Shown piece by piece: positions 13,208 to 23,900 of a DNA stretch of 64,000 bases. The DNA comes from Holothuria scabra (lineage: Eukaryota > Echinodermata > Holothuroidea > Aspidochirotida > Holothuriidae): NCBI GenBank assembly GCA_037179385.1, contig CM074188.1, forward strand, positions 23,453,318 through 23,517,317. The letters are read 5' to 3'. The notes beneath the pieces were generated by a model, which was given only the letters and a program-made list of their open reading frames with translations, was not told the origin of the DNA and did not search any database. A program made the translations under genes and the position numbers. Within the stretch, counting starts at the first letter, position 1. Each line of letters begins with the position of its first letter.

Positions 13208-13665
13208 TTGCACAAAAATACAAGTGCTGGTTCCTATTCAACACTTTGTTCCTATTCAGATAAATTCATTGATGGTGATAAAAGTTTAACAGATCCAATA
13301 GGCATTGCTAATGTACTTAATGACTTCTTCATTAACCTTGGGTCTTCACTTGCTGGAGAAACTTTCTTATGTCAGTCCCTTAAAAAAAACTATTTTAGCC
13401 AGCAATACCCTTCTCTCTTTATTTTTCTCTCCTACAAGTCATGATGAACTTGTAAAGACAGCCTTCCATCATTTGCATGCTGCAGAATCAGCTGGCAGCA
13501 GTGGTCTGCCTCATGCCATTGTTTGGAAAGTAATCCCATTCATCTCAAAGCTTCTTTTACATTTTTTCAACACTACTCTCATGCAGGCATCTTTCCTGAA
13601 AAATTGAACATCCCTAAATGTGTTCCATTATTCAAACCAGAATGCAAAAATGCATTGAGGTTTCG
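13208..13665 (+). pseudogene. LINE remnant, pre-RT and start of RT
   Basis: Broken plus-strand frames read GIANVLNDFFINLGSSLA and later GIFPEKLNIPKCVPLFKPE. These are the usual approach to a non-LTR reverse transcriptase (I-A--FN-FF--G, then FP--LK---V-PLFK). There are frameshifts and stops. The copy resumes past the minisatellite at 15735. It sits antisense inside the SERINC intron. Confidence 0.7.
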
Positions 13666-13689
13666 ATGATACATACATGCTCTTTTCAA

Positions 13690-15440
13690 TAAAATGCTAC
13701 ATTTGTTGTAACAACTGGTGACCCAAAGTGACCTTTGACTCAACCTGTAAGTAACTGGTTTTTCTTTTAACCAAAACACTTCTACAGTATATTCAAAAAG
13801 CCAAATTTCTACTGTGCCTTAAGATATTCTGCAAACAAGGTTTACAGAGTTTGATGCCGGGTGATACCAGATGGCCATTGACCTCCACCAAAAACAGCAG
13901 GTACAGTACTTTCAACTCACCATAACTCATACACAAACTAATTGTGAAATACATCCATGTTTCGTACCTTGAGCTGTCCCATACAGGTATTCGGAATTTG
14001 ACCCCCTTTGACCCCAAATGACCTTTGACCTCTACCAAAATCAATAGGGTTCTTCTTTACATCATAATGCATCAACATATCAAGTTTAAAATCAATCCAA
14101 GCTTCCTACCTTGAGATACTGTGTTAAAAAGTTTTCAGGAGTTGTCCCCTTCTGACCTTTCACCTCCACCAAAATAAATAGGGTTCTTCTTTACATCATA
14201 ACGCATCAACATATCAAGTTTGAAATGAATCCAAGTTTCCTACGATGATGTATCATGTAAACAAAGATTTCAGGGTTTGACCCCATGTGACCCCAAATGA
14301 CCTTTGACCCCCACCAAAATTAATTGGGTCTTTTCTTTAATCAAAACCTATCCTATCAAGTTTGAAAGGAATCCAAGTTTTTTACCTTGAGATACAGTGT
14401 AATTAAGGATTTCGGGTTTGACCCCATGTGACCCCAAATGACCTTTCACTCCCACGAAAATACAACGGGCTCTTTCTCACATCAAAACGCATCAACATAT
14501 TAACTTTGAAATGAATCCAAGTTTCCTACCTTGCGATATAGTGTAAACAAGGATTTCGGGGTTTGACCCCATGTGACCCCAAATGACCTTTGACCTCCAC
14601 CAAAATCAATACGATTCTTCCTTACATCATAATGCATCAACATATCAAGTTTGAAATGAATCCAAGTTTCCTACCTTGCGATATAGTGTAAACAAGGATT
14701 TCGGGGTTTGACCCCATGTGACCCCAAATGACCTTTGACCTCCACCAAAATCAATAGGGTTCTTTCTTGCATCATAACGCATCAACGTATCAAGTTTGAA
14801 ATTAATCCAATTTTCTTACCATGAGATATCATGTAAAAAAGGATTTCAGGGTTTGACCCCCTGTGACCCCAAATGACCTTTGACCTCCACCAAAATCGAT
14901 AGGGTTCTTCCTTACATCATAACGCATCAACATAATATGTTTGAAGTTAATCCAAGTTTCCTATCTTGAGATATCGTGTAAACAAGGATTTCGGGGTTTG
15001 ACCCCCTGTGACCCCAAATGGCCTTTGACCTCCACCAAAATCAATACGGGTCTTTCTTACATCATAATGCATCAACGCATCAACGTATCAAGTTTAAAAT
15101 TAATCCAATTTTCCTACCATGAGATATCGTGTAAACAAGGATTTCGGGGTTTGACCCCCTGTTACCCCAAATGACCTTTGACCTCCCCCAAAATCGATAG
15201 GGTTTTTCCTTACATCATAACGCATCAACATAATACGTTTGAAGTTAATCCAAGTTTCCTATCTTGAGATATCGTGTAAACAAGGATTTCGGGGTTTGAC
15301 CCCCTGTGACCCCAAATGACCTTTGACCTCCACCAAAATCAATACGGTTCTTCCTCTCAGTAAGGGGTATCTGTGTACCAAGTTTGAAAACTGTCAGATC
15401 TTCCCTTCTCAAGATATCGTGTAAACAAGCAAAGTGTCAC
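13690..15440. repeat. ~145-bp minisatellite with DR1-type motifs
   Basis: There are about ten tandem units. Measured spacing of ACCCCAAATG is 141, then 145, 145, 145, 145, 153 and 145 bp in the regular part. Each unit runs TTTGACCCC, TGTGACCCC, AAATGACCTTTGACCTCC, CACCAAAATC, CATCAACATATCAAGTTTGA, TCCAAGTTTCCTACC, GTGTAAACAAGG. The left units are more diverged. The string TGACCTTTGACCT is perfect at 14019, 14584, 14729, 14874, 15172 and 15317. Both sides abut pieces of one broken LINE. Confidence 0.92.
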
Positions 15441-15533
15441 AAACACACACACATACACACACACACACATACACACACACATACATATACACACACGCCA
15501 TCATGAATGCACAGGTTTCTCTTTTCATCGAAA
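15441..15533. repeat. (CA)n plus conserved end of the minisatellite element
   Basis: An interrupted (CA)n tract to about 15496 is followed by CATCATGAATGCACAGGTTT and TCATCGAAA. The same order occurs in reverse at 49998-50110, and similarity stops at TCATCGAAA in both. It therefore looks like the edge of a mobile unit. Confidence 0.75.
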
Positions 15534-15734
15534 CCAAAAAAGGAATCAAAATCCATTTGTAAACTATTGTGCCTAATTTCAGTGTTGCCATGTCTTTCCC
15601 TGTCTTTCTAGCTAATGTTCAACAGAAAACAAATCTTTCTAAACAAGCATGAAAAACGGCTCTTAATTCATCAATATGGTTTTCATTGAGGTCATTCCAC
15701 CGAAACTGCTCTCATTAATGCACTTACAGTAACA

Positions 15735-16066
15735 AGCTCGACAATGCTATTGTAAACAGACCCACTTGAATCGGTATATTTTTAGAATTGTCAAAAGCTT
15801 TTACAAAATAGACCATAATATATTGTTAACAAAACTCTCCACCTACAGCATAGGAGAACTCCCACTCAAATGGTTTAAAAGCTATCATTTAATTTGCAGG
15901 AAAAAAATATTCATTTTAAAAATGCACACTCTAACTTAATAGCTACCAGTCATTGTTGGGTTCTTCAATGCTTGTCCTAGTCCTCTATGTAAATGATATA
16001 ACTTGTGTTTCTCAATGGTCTTCACCTGTTATATTTGCAGATGATACAAATGTTTTTTTTTCTACA
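15735..16066 (+). pseudogene. LINE remnant, RT core
   Basis: Frame-shifted plus-strand pieces read FLELSKAF, IDHNILLTKL, LPLKWFKSY, YVNDI and FADDTNVFFS. These are the RT blocks from LDLSKAFD through the F/YADD catalytic box. It is probably the continuation of the remnant at 13208-13665, with the minisatellite element inserted between and some sequence lost. Confidence 0.75.
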
Positions 16067-16074
16067 TTCAGTTT

Positions 16075-16170
16075 ATATTTCAATCATGTTGCTATCAGAC
16101 TGAAAATGAACAAAACATGAGAAATGATACCATCTGAAATTCCATGATGCTGCAAAATCGAAGACACGGC
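16075..16170 (-). pseudogene. Partial duplicate of SERINC exon 16352-16528
   Basis: About 95 bp match 16296-16393, covering intron, GT donor and the last ~40 bases of the exon. On the minus strand the duplicate reads D-F-A-A-S-W-N-F-R then TG|gtatca, so the reading frame end and donor dinucleotide are kept. No acceptor or upstream exon half is recognisable. Confidence 0.7.
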
Positions 16171-16351
16171 TAGATTGATCAAGGGAAAGGAATTTTTGGT
16201 CAGGTTATAGTATGTTGACTAAAATTTCCTATTGAATTATAGCAGCATGATATTCCAAATACTTTTTAAATACTTTGCTTCCTGAATACATACTATATAC
16301 TTCAATCACATTGCTATCATGATAACAAATGAACAAAACATGAAGAATTAC

Positions 16352-16528
16352 CATCTGCGATTCCATGATGCCGCTAAATCAAGGAGAAGCCATAGCTGGA
16401 CAACAATAAATAAAGCTCCTGCTGTGAATCCAACATATAACAGAATTCTGAACTCTGGATCATTGATTGGAATGTAGTATGAGCCAGTCCACATCCCAAA
16501 CAAGAAAAGTAGTTTCCAAAACCAATAT
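16352..16528 (-). CDS. SERINC: SERINC exon, third and fourth TM helices
   Basis: The 177-bp exon is phase 2 at both ends, with acceptor ttgttacag and donor gtaatt. It encodes YWFWKLLFLFGMWTGSYYIP, then a polar loop, then a helix beginning YVGFTAGALFIVVQLWLLLD and the motif AASWN. These match the SERINC sequence order FWFFK, G-[FY][FY]IP, YVG, F-I-Q-LLL, D/E-FAH-WN. The last two bases (TG) need G from the next exon to make Trp, which the 44-bp exon supplies. A degenerate duplicate of this exon's 3' end and splice donor lies about 220 bp downstream in transcription (16075-16170). Confidence 0.88.
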
Positions 16529-17726
16529 CTGTAACAAAGTTATATTTTTTTGTCATTGCTTCCAGCAAATCTATTCATACTGCATGATTAGTAAAGGTAT
16601 AACAAGGGCAGCACAGTCTTGATAGCTACTAATGCTATATTACACCATAAATAGCGCACCACTTATTCAAGAGAATTCCTGCACCAATGTCTCTCCCGAT
16701 GATTGCTTTTTCTTGGCAGGGGAGTATATGTAACATCTGTGCTAAAGGAATACATGTCCAAGTTGTAATGTGAAAGATGTAGCACACTAAAAAGGTTCTT
16801 ATTATGCAAGCAAATAGGAAACTGAATATAGTCTTTTATTGGTGGTTTTTGCCAAATGTAATATTCTTCTGCCGAGCAGAATGGCTTTCAGAGTGATGTT
16901 CCAAATGGGTGTCAAACAGTCTATCATTGAAGAATTTATAGTTTGGCACGAAATTTTAACAACCACAATAAACATACTTAAAAACAGAGTTAAAAAGCCA
17001 TAAATATAAGCTTTCATGTGAGCCTAGTAACTTATGCTAGCAGTGCAGCACCCAGATTTCAGAAGTGGTGGGAAGGGGGCCGAGAATTGAGGGCCAAAAA
17101 TAATTTTGTGTGATACAAAACTGATTGTGAAACACAAAGCCTTAGTGGGTGAGGTCCATGGGCCAGTACGGTCCAGCGGCAAAGCCCCAGTGGGGCTCAC
17201 AGAGAGGCCCAAAAGTTCTAAGGTATATCTTTGGAAGAAAATTACATCTCAGAATATGGTATATTTTGGTTCAGGAGCTGAGAGGGACAAAGATTTATGG
17301 GCAAATGTCCCCTAAATACTGCCATTGTGTACCAGAGGAAAACCTTTGCAAGAGATCCCAGACCATAAATTAATCAAATTCAATAAGCATGTCAGTGGGG
17401 AAAAATACTGTATTAATAGTGCTCAACCTACATGAACAGCCTTCCTGCTCCCTACATGATAGAGTCCTTTTCTCCCATAGGTTGAAGATAGATGTGCACC
17501 AAGGTGTAAAATAAGATACTTTTAAATTGCCTTTGTTGGAATGCAATTGATAGAAATTATACAATTTTGCATCAAAGGATTCCCTTCGATTAACAATTGA
17601 TACTTAATCTTACATACAATTTTTTAGATTACCCAATGCCTCCCTTCTCAACTCCCCTCCCCGTCTCTTCGGCCCCAGTCACCCTACACATTGAAAGTTC
17701 TATAATTCTTCCACAATCATACTCAC
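16529..17726 (-). other. SERINC intron with a hAT-like MITE relic
   Basis: Positions about 17041-17290 (CAGCACCCAGATTT, AGGCAAAGCCCC-like, GTATATTTTGGTTC) resemble the 5' part of the element at 46863-48232. No exon was recognised. The 71-codon minus frame at 16802-17017 is hydrophobic but lacks the needed GG|gt end. Confidence 0.6.
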
Positions 17727-17905
17727 CCATTTTGGATTCCTCCCCTGATGGTACTACTTTTCTTCACCCAAAAAGTTACAATAGCAAAAGCAAGGAAGAA
17801 TGTAGCTGTTGCATAACTGATCCTGTATACAGCAACATGGCCCAAAAAGTGACTGCAGTCTCCCTCCGGTCCAACCAAATCACAAAAGTTTGCAAACCTT
17901 GGAAG
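17727..17905 (-). CDS. SERINC: SERINC exon, Cys loop plus GHVAVYR and second TM
   Basis: The 179-bp exon starts at phase 0 after an acceptor ending ctctag, and ends two bases into a Gly codon at donor gtgagt. It opens LPRFANFCDLVGPEGDC and continues into GHVAVYR, the equivalent of the diagnostic SERINC motif VGY-AVYR. Then comes a hydrophobic helix (ISYATATFFLAFAIVTFW) and a basic VKKSS turn. The final GG joins the first base of the next exon to give Gly, recreating the family's N-G-[FY]-W-F motif across the junction. The longer open frame on the opposite strand here is a shadow. The two Cys residues about ten apart match the paired Cys of the family's first luminal loop. Confidence 0.88.
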
Positions 17906-20191
17906 CTAGAGTACAGTGAAGGAAAGACAAAACACTGCCACAAAACGAAAACTATGATTGACTCAAAAAATATATCAATGTGTTTTGTTTGGGCTTGGGG
18001 TGATTAAATTTCAATGTGTTTATGATTACTCCATATTTTATGATTGCGATTATGATAACGATTACAGCTAAAATTGAAAGTAATTGACTGAGACTACACT
18101 GCAATGCAATCAAGGTTGTAATCAATCTTACATTTTGATTCCATGTTTAGCAATATACTGAACATTGTAAGGAAAACAATCTACAGTACTGCCCCACAAC
18201 TTGAATAAAGGTGGTTGCCACCACTCCAGATCAAACCAGAACATTATAAGTTGAGGCATTAAACACTACCTAATTAACATTTCCATTCTTAAATTTTCTT
18301 TTGCATATCTGTAAGGATATCTCTACAGAAATAAACTTCATTCATCAATGAAACCACCATTGCAATTACTTTGCCACTGCAATCTATCACAACTACAATA
18401 ACTTGGCAAAATTTCACAAAGGTAATGGATTAAAACTTCTTTAATAAATGTAATCAATTGCGATCAATTTCAATTACCCCAAGTCCACTTCTGAAAGGCA
18501 TTCACAGTATACAGACAACATAAAGTCTACCAAAACATAGATTTATATTTTCAAAATGTTCATACACTGGTCATAAAGATAAAAATGTACCTACAAACTC
18601 TAGTCACAAACTGTCAACACTCAAAATTTAAGAAGTATTCTAAAATTATTCTTACGAGATTGGCAAGCCTTGATTCTCTGTCACCTTGGATCATAGGAAC
18701 CTTTGTTCATTCTGATTTGACTGACATCCTTACAGGCAGGTGGCTGACTTTTAAGGGCTTGGTAGGTTATTGCTGTTGGCATTTATTGCTATTAAAGTGC
18801 TATTGAATGTTATTCTTCTTTCTTGATGAAGGGTTGGTTCCTGGAAAACTACAATTTTAAGCCTAAAACCATGGTGGTCAGGTGCCTGGTCTCTCAGAGG
18901 GGTACTTTGCTTAATGATGTAATGTGCAGGACGTGCCAACTGAATGAAATTTTACAAGGCTGAGCTTGGCTGCTACACTGTTAGTTCTGGTTGTACGACA
19001 CTGTAATGGACTATTCAATAGACTAACCCCAGATATGCGTGCTGTTAACCACCAGGGGTTTATGATCAACAAAGAAAAGGTTGTGCTTTACTGTACAGTA
19101 CCTTATGTTGGAATAGTGCCTGGGAATCCGTAAGTGGTAGGATTAGAAGGTTAGTAAGACATTCAGTACCACTACGCCTTCATACTACAGACCTGTCAAC
19201 TTTCTCGGTTTTTGCCCAAATTTCCCAGCCTCCCGGTTTGATACCCTCATCTCCGGAACTGTTCCGTTCGTAAATTGCGACATTTCTCAAAATAGCCAAA
19301 GCAATTAGTACTAACCTTGGCTGATTAAGATTTGAACAATCGGCCACATCAGTAAGCGTATTCTGCTTCTTTTTACTGTTTGCGCTCGTCTCACGTCTAG
19401 TCTACATGCATACAGTACAGCGTACATGCACCTGCCATGCACATAGATTTATTCTCAAAGGCAACTTTCACTGCATTGTGGATGTCGCGCACTTGCACAT
19501 ACTTAACACATACACAAGTTGTAGCAAATTCCACATCAACAATATGACTGGCCCTCGTAACTTTTTCGCAGGGCGGATGAGGGCGTAAATAGGCTACTCA
19601 TTTTCTAGTATTTATACCATTTCAGATTAAAATTACTAAACTCCCTATTTTTCCTTGAATCTCCCTATATTATGGCTCTAAAAAATGAAAAACTCCCTAT
19701 TTTGGAGTCAGATAGGTTGACAGGTCTGATACTGCCCACAATGTGATTGCATGTGCACTGATCTCATCATCAAGCAAATGACCAACTAAGAATGGGTTAG
19801 AGCAGGGATCCGGCTAGAAACGAGACAAGGTAACAAAAGGCAATGAGATAGCCAGAAGGAGGGGAGTCCTGGGGCCTTGTTCCCCATGGCTGCAGGCCTG
19901 AAATTTAAATCCTAAACTCAAATTCTGACTGTGGTAGAGAACCTTCATCACTCCATGTAGAGCAAGTACCCTGAGGAAGTGAATGCTTATTTAAAGAAAG
20001 AAGCTTACTACTTAGGTGTATCATACTAACTGTACAGACAAAGTACACAAAGTTGATTGGTTAATGAAACATGAAACCAATTAACCAATAATCAAAACAG
20101 CTCAAAGTGACAGTTTTTGAGGAAATGTACATTTACACATAAAACAAGCACAAATTATTTTAATGAATTGACAAAGTGCAAATTCACATAC
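17906..20191 (-). other. SERINC intron
   Basis: Contains the MITE at 19188-19728. Nothing else was recognised. Confidence 0.6.
19188..19728. mobile_element. MITE with CAGACCTGTCAAC ends
   Basis: CAGACCTGTCAAC at the left matches GTTGACAGGTCTG at the right as a perfect 13-bp inverted repeat. ATACT occurs at both outer flanks, displaced by one base on the left. Inside are CTCCCGG/CTCCCTA phrases also seen near 57.35 and 62.05 kb. Confidence 0.7.
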
Positions 20192-20350
20192 CTCTAGAAT
20201 TTTGTCTTCTACCGTCTTTGATACAAGAGCACAACAAAATGCAGCACTCACAATGAAGTAGATTATGTACATAAAACGGGTAGTGCAGGATTCTTTTAAA
20301 GGAGGAAGACACCACATGGAAAATGGCTGATTCCAGCAGCAGCACTCCAG
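20192..20350 (-). CDS. SERINC: SERINC exon, N-terminal (CCxC region and first TM)
   Basis: This is the most 5' exon I could place in a serine-incorporator-like gene. SERINC proteins are multipass membrane proteins linked to lipid scrambling and serine-lipid incorporation; vertebrate SERINC3/5 restrict retroviruses. The exon is 53 codons, phase 0 at both ends, with acceptor tcctacag and donor gtatgt. It starts LECCCWNQ, followed by a Cys-rich segment, then TTRFMYIIYFIV as a transmembrane helix. That order (Cys cluster, S/TTRFMY, TM, then a short VE-K loop) is the family's N-terminal layout, and by recall it looks closest to SERINC5. Roughly ten N-terminal residues including Met should lie in a short exon at a higher coordinate, which I could not locate. 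The family call is strong; the paralogue is a guess. Confidence 0.88.
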
Positions 20351-20651
20351 CTGTAGGACAATAAAAATGATGGTGATCAAACCAAGAGAGGTAATGTCAA
20401 ATTTGGAAAGTTTATCATTTTTAATTTAGAAGGAGGTTTATAAATCTATTAACTATAGAAATGCTTGATGAAGCAAAATTTTGAATAGAGCTTTAGCAAA
20501 GAAAATTTTGATAATAGAGAAGGTTAGATGATTATACACACAGAAAAGAATAATTTATGAGCAGTATTCCATTTTGCTAAACATTTTAATAAACTGTAAC
20601 ATGCAAAAAAGTGCAGAAGTTGTATACTTTACAACACTTAAGAGTTCTTTT

Positions 20652-20910
20652 TTAACCCTTTACTGTTGTTTGGGTCCTTTTGGACCCATACAGAGAGCGC
20701 GGCTGTCACCCATCTTTACTGTTTCACGCAGAGCTTGAAACTGCGAGTAGCTACCCAAAAATTCGGCCACAACAACAACAGAGACAATAGTTTAAGGTCA
20801 CAGAATCAATAGCCTACAGAAGCTGATGCGGGGTGTGCTGTGTCTGCTTTTCCGATAACTCCCCAGGCGCGCAAATATTCCCCCATTGGAGCACAACGGT
20901 AAAGGGTTAA
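20652..20910 (+). mobile_element. TTAA MITE family 2, copy 2
   Basis: TTAACCCTTTACTGTTG at the left and CAACGGTAAAGGGTTAA at the right enclose about 259 bp, inverse to the copy at 12044-12302. Both ends carry TTAA, the piggyBac/Kolobok target. It lies just upstream of the first recognised SERINC exon. Confidence 0.85.
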
Positions 20911-23900
20911 GGATTTTGTAATAGAGAAGCCACAAAACCCCAACATGCTAAATCTGAAAATTAAATCAGGAGTTTATGAAGTTTTAAACAAATTCAGACT
21001 CATACTGATGAAATGGTTCAAAAAAAGTAGGCATGACACTTATAAAATAAAATAAAAAATAAAAATCATACATACCTTCCCTACACAGCAATTTTCAGAT
21101 GGCATTTTTGGGAAGCAGGCTGAAGCACAGTTTGAACAATTAAAGAGATTAGGTGAGGTACATCAATAGCTCAATGCACTGCTGAAGAAAATTTCTCAGA
21201 ATTTGGATGCACACATCTTCACAACAACTTTCCAGAACCTTTCATTGGTACCAAGTCTACTATATTACACACTTGGTGTATGGAACATCAGATACAAGTA
21301 CAGTATAATGACAAAGTCACACACAAGGTATAAGTTTTATGCTTGACTCCATGTCATACCCACTGTGCCTTCAAGTTCATGGTTGTGGTGTAGCCTGAAA
21401 ACAATAGGGTTGAAGACAGTCAAAACCAAATAAAATTTCCCAAGTGTCAATTTCAAAGACCCAGTGAAATACAGTACATGGTGTACAACACTACTAGGTA
21501 TTGCTTGAATAATTTCAATGTAGTTTTCACACATAAACAGGAAAGATTTGTAGGCAAACTGAACACAAGCACAATAAAGTATAACAGTTCAAAGTTTCAT
21601 ATTGCATCTACAGTATGGCACAGTATCTGATCTACTGTATAAAGTACATAACAAAAACGTACACCATACATTTTTAAACCATAAAACCTGTACAGAAACT
21701 AAAAATCATTGCAGTTAAAGGTAACTGGAGGATTTCATTTTGAAAAGATTTCAATAAAGCTTAAGTGGGTCCAGGAAGTTCACTTAGCTCATTATGAGTT
21801 CATTCATACACACTTTAAATATTAAGTTGATGCAAAAGGCTATCTGTACCTTTCGGAAGTGGTGACATATTATTACTGAGAAAGGAAAGCTGCATAAGGC
21901 AAGATTAAAATTACTACACAATGATAAAGCTTTTTATTAAGTGTGCTGTGTCTGCCAAATATGTACACAATTCTGTGTCACCCCGACAATAGTAAATGAT
22001 GTGGGAGTGTTACCAATAACATGTTAAGACAAGTCATAAATTTAAGTGTGAGTTCAAAGTCAAAGTGGGGAAATTTTAGGAAATCATGTAGAGAGTAGCT
22101 TGTTTAAAGGGGGGCACAGGCCCCCCACCACACCTCTGAAGTCAGCCGGGGGGAATCGCACAATCGGGGGATTTACGGTTTGAGGAAGAGGAAAAGTTTG
22201 AAAGAGACACATTGTGCATTCAAACCTTTACCACACACCAGCCCCCTTGGGGGAATAAAAATGATTTTCAAAGCAAAAACAAAAGGTCCTTGAAAATTCA
22301 GAATGCACAAGTATGTCCGTCGCCAAGAACTGAATTGCAGAAGAGCAAAGAAAAAAAAAGCCACACAGTTTGCAATGCTATGGTACCTGCACTTCCTTGA
22401 AACACTGGTTCAAACTATAACAGGTCTCATTTCTCACATAATGCAAGCAGAAGTAGGCCTGCAGCAAGGGAAGCAAAATTTGCCCTTAAAAGTTCCAGCA
22501 TTTGACCATTTTTACTCTAATTTTAAGCAGTGCAAACATCTTGAGAAACACATTTGGGTTTAAAACAGTTAAACACCATTCGGAAAAAAATTAGTACTAT
22601 TAGCAGACAACACTAGCAACCATTCTATGCTGACATTAAAACAATTTACTCCAGTAATTGAAAATTCAATTCCCAGGGTGCAGCCTTTATTCTTCTGTGT
22701 ATCGATTCAGGACATCATTTTCTCCATACAGTCTTCCAGCTTTTAACTCCAGCTTTTAGTCGAGAAACTCATTGAACTAATGGTGAATACTGTACAAAAT
22801 ATCCATGAGCTAAAACCCTGGTAACACTTGGGTATTGTATAATGATGTGTATAGCACAATTTTACAATTTTTAATTTCAAAAACAGACAAAGAAAACATC
22901 AAAGTTCACACAGTAGTATCTCTTAGTCGCACATTGCCATCTGAAGGGGCACACATCTACTGTAGGATGCAACAGCTCATTCCCATTTGGGAATATTCAC
23001 TTAACTTTACAGCTATCCTCTTATTTCCCTTCAAAGTGCAAGTATTTTTCATGTTGTTTCAGAAAAAAGTGCATTCACACCATGCAACCCAACTTATTGC
23101 AACAAGACTGTCTTGTCATGGTGAGCAACTAAGGACTAACTACTTTTAAAAGCATAGTGTCCACAATATGCAACAAGTTGCAGGAATTCTAACGTTCAAA
23201 CACACTCTTTATTTGTTACGTTGAAGAGACAAGAATGTGTTCCGTCCATTTCCATTAACTGATTTTTGCTGGCTTCATTCCAGAAGTATGTCATTGTTGT
23301 CAGTTGCACGTTTTAGTTCCATGCGACTGAACACATTTGGTCACATGAAACCGGGTTGCGTGTCTGCTTGCAACTAGTCAGATTGATCTCATTGCAAATT
23401 ATGCGTTGCATCGCATCAAGTCGCCTAGTGCGGACAAGGCCTTATCAAACCAAAGTTTCCTTATATGACTTTCACAACTCCATGAGAAAAATGCTGATGC
23501 AATAGACCAGTTTGAAGTTTCTCCAAGAGTAGTATTGTGCAATAGGTCAAAGGTCAATAGCTAACACCTTCATGTGCATTTACAACTGATGGCCAAATGT
23601 GAACGCATATAAAAACAGTATGCTATACAAAGCCTGTGAAGCGCTCAGAAATAAGTTGACCTGAACAGAAAGGTCATGCACTCATAGACCTATTTCCAAA
23701 TAGCAATTACAATGAATTGTGGGATAGAGTTTTGGGTGTACATCGATTTTCACCACAGTAAAATGCCATTGACAAAAATGACAAACACCAAAACTCTATC
23801 CCACAATCCTTTGTAATTGCTATTTGGAAATAGGTCTATGGGCAGAAATAGACTTCAAACAGATTCTCAAGATCCATCGATGAAATAGGTCATCCTGGTA

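Noticed and set aside
13690..15440. CRISPR array
   Set aside because: Units are ~145 bp and similar along their whole length, with no constant repeat/variable spacer pattern; eukaryotic minisatellite.
16802..17017. Hydrophobic minus frame (AYIYGFLTLFLSMF) as the second SERINC exon
   Set aside because: It lacks the upstream Cys loop and the GG|gt end needed to join the next exon; 17727-17905 satisfies both.
17597..18007. 136-codon plus frame
   Set aside because: Antisense shadow of the SERINC exon at 17727-17905.
22303..22400. Short minus exon with CAG|gtacc donor as SERINC exon 1
   Set aside because: No initiating ATG in phase with the next exon.
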